The position numbers and the translations under genes were made by a program. From positions 1 to 5,750 of the forward strand of contig JAKMFM010000002.1 in NCBI GenBank assembly GCA_022425445.1: a stretch of DNA of 5,750 nucleotides. Direction: 5' to 3'. Below are positions 5,546 to 5,750 of this stretch, in pieces. The DNA is from Planktomarina sp. (lineage in GTDB: Bacteria; Pseudomonadota; Alphaproteobacteria; Rhodobacterales; Rhodobacteraceae). Every line of letters begins with the position of its first letter. The stretch's first letter is position 1. The notes under the pieces are model-generated. The model was given only the letters and a program-made list of their open reading frames with translations, was not told the origin of the DNA and did not search any database.

Positions 5546-5750
5546 CTACCCCACTTTTACAACCATTTTACCAAAGCTATTGCCCAACAGCAGGTCATTG
5601 AGAGCTTCGGGGGCGTGCTCCAAACCGTCGATCATTTGCTCTTTATAATACACCTCCCCGCTGTCCAGCCATCGGGTCATATCCTGAATGAAATCCTGAA
5701 ACAGACTTGGCGGAAAGCTGTCATAGATGATGAAGCCTTGCACTTTCACC
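5546..5750 (-). CDS. NADP-dependent medium-chain reductase (curcumin-reductase type), C-terminal end
   Basis: Zinc-independent medium-chain dehydrogenase/reductase of the group that includes E. coli curcumin reductase and plant or bacterial alkenal/one double-bond reductases; these reduce C=C bonds of enones with NADPH in the cytoplasm. Seen: only the last 67 residues and the stop, the rest lying beyond the right edge. The stretch VQGFIIYDSF, the helix ending in DMTRWLDSGEVYYKE, and the closing block IDGLEHAPEALNDLL followed by GNSFGKMVVKVG are the normal C-terminus of this group. The NADPH-binding Rossmann part is not visible, so the exact substrate class is open. The gene ends 174 nt before dusA on the same strand, so it is probably a separate transcription unit. 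Confidence 0.8.
   Translation of the reverse strand, partial: VKVQGFIIYDSFPPSLFQDFIQDMTRWLDSGEVYYKEQMIDGLEHAPEALNDLLLGNSFGKMVVKVG

Overview
The window looks like a chromosomal piece of an alphaproteobacterium of the Rhodobacterales (Roseobacter-like). This rests on protein resemblance and gene order: a heterotetrameric-type sarcosine oxidase beta subunit, a Rhodobacter-style CcmI, a RuvX with the long block around GLPRNMDGSEGP, a DUF1289 protein directly behind ruvX, and a DusA-type dihydrouridine synthase. G+C is moderate. I saw no tRNA, rRNA, CRISPR array, insertion sequence or phage gene. I cannot name the species from sequence alone.

Layout: (1) 1-572, minus strand: the N-terminal 190 residues of SoxB, running off the left edge. 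(2) 573-739: a 167-bp divergent intergenic region with a long inverted repeat against the soxB ribosome-binding site and a perfect 12-bp palindrome just before ccmI. (3) 740-2654, plus strand: a tight three-gene operon, ccmI - ruvX - DUF1289 gene, joined by an ATGA overlap and then a 2-nt gap. (4) 2655-2721: a convergent gap holding a stem-loop plus T-tract that best fits a terminator for the minus-strand genes. (5) 2722-5371, minus strand: a second tight operon, transcribed dusA - tauE/safE-like permease - PhyH-like Fe(II)/2-oxoglutarate dioxygenase, with 1-bp and 10-bp overlaps. (6) 5372-5545: a 174-bp intergenic region with a weak candidate dusA promoter and a complex inverted repeat. (7) 5546-5750, minus strand: the C-terminal 67 residues of an NADP-dependent medium-chain reductase of the curcumin-reductase type.

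The genes are mostly core functions: methylated-amine catabolism (SoxB), cytochrome c maturation (CcmI), RNA/DNA maintenance (RuvX), tRNA modification (DusA). The least explained part is the translationally overlapping pair behind dusA. A putative 2-oxoglutarate oxygenase next to a putative anion/sulfite exporter could form a small oxidation-and-efflux module, but the substrate is unknown and this is inference. No clearly new system is visible; the other points worth a second look are the two palindromic elements between soxB and ccmI and the structured leader region upstream of dusA.
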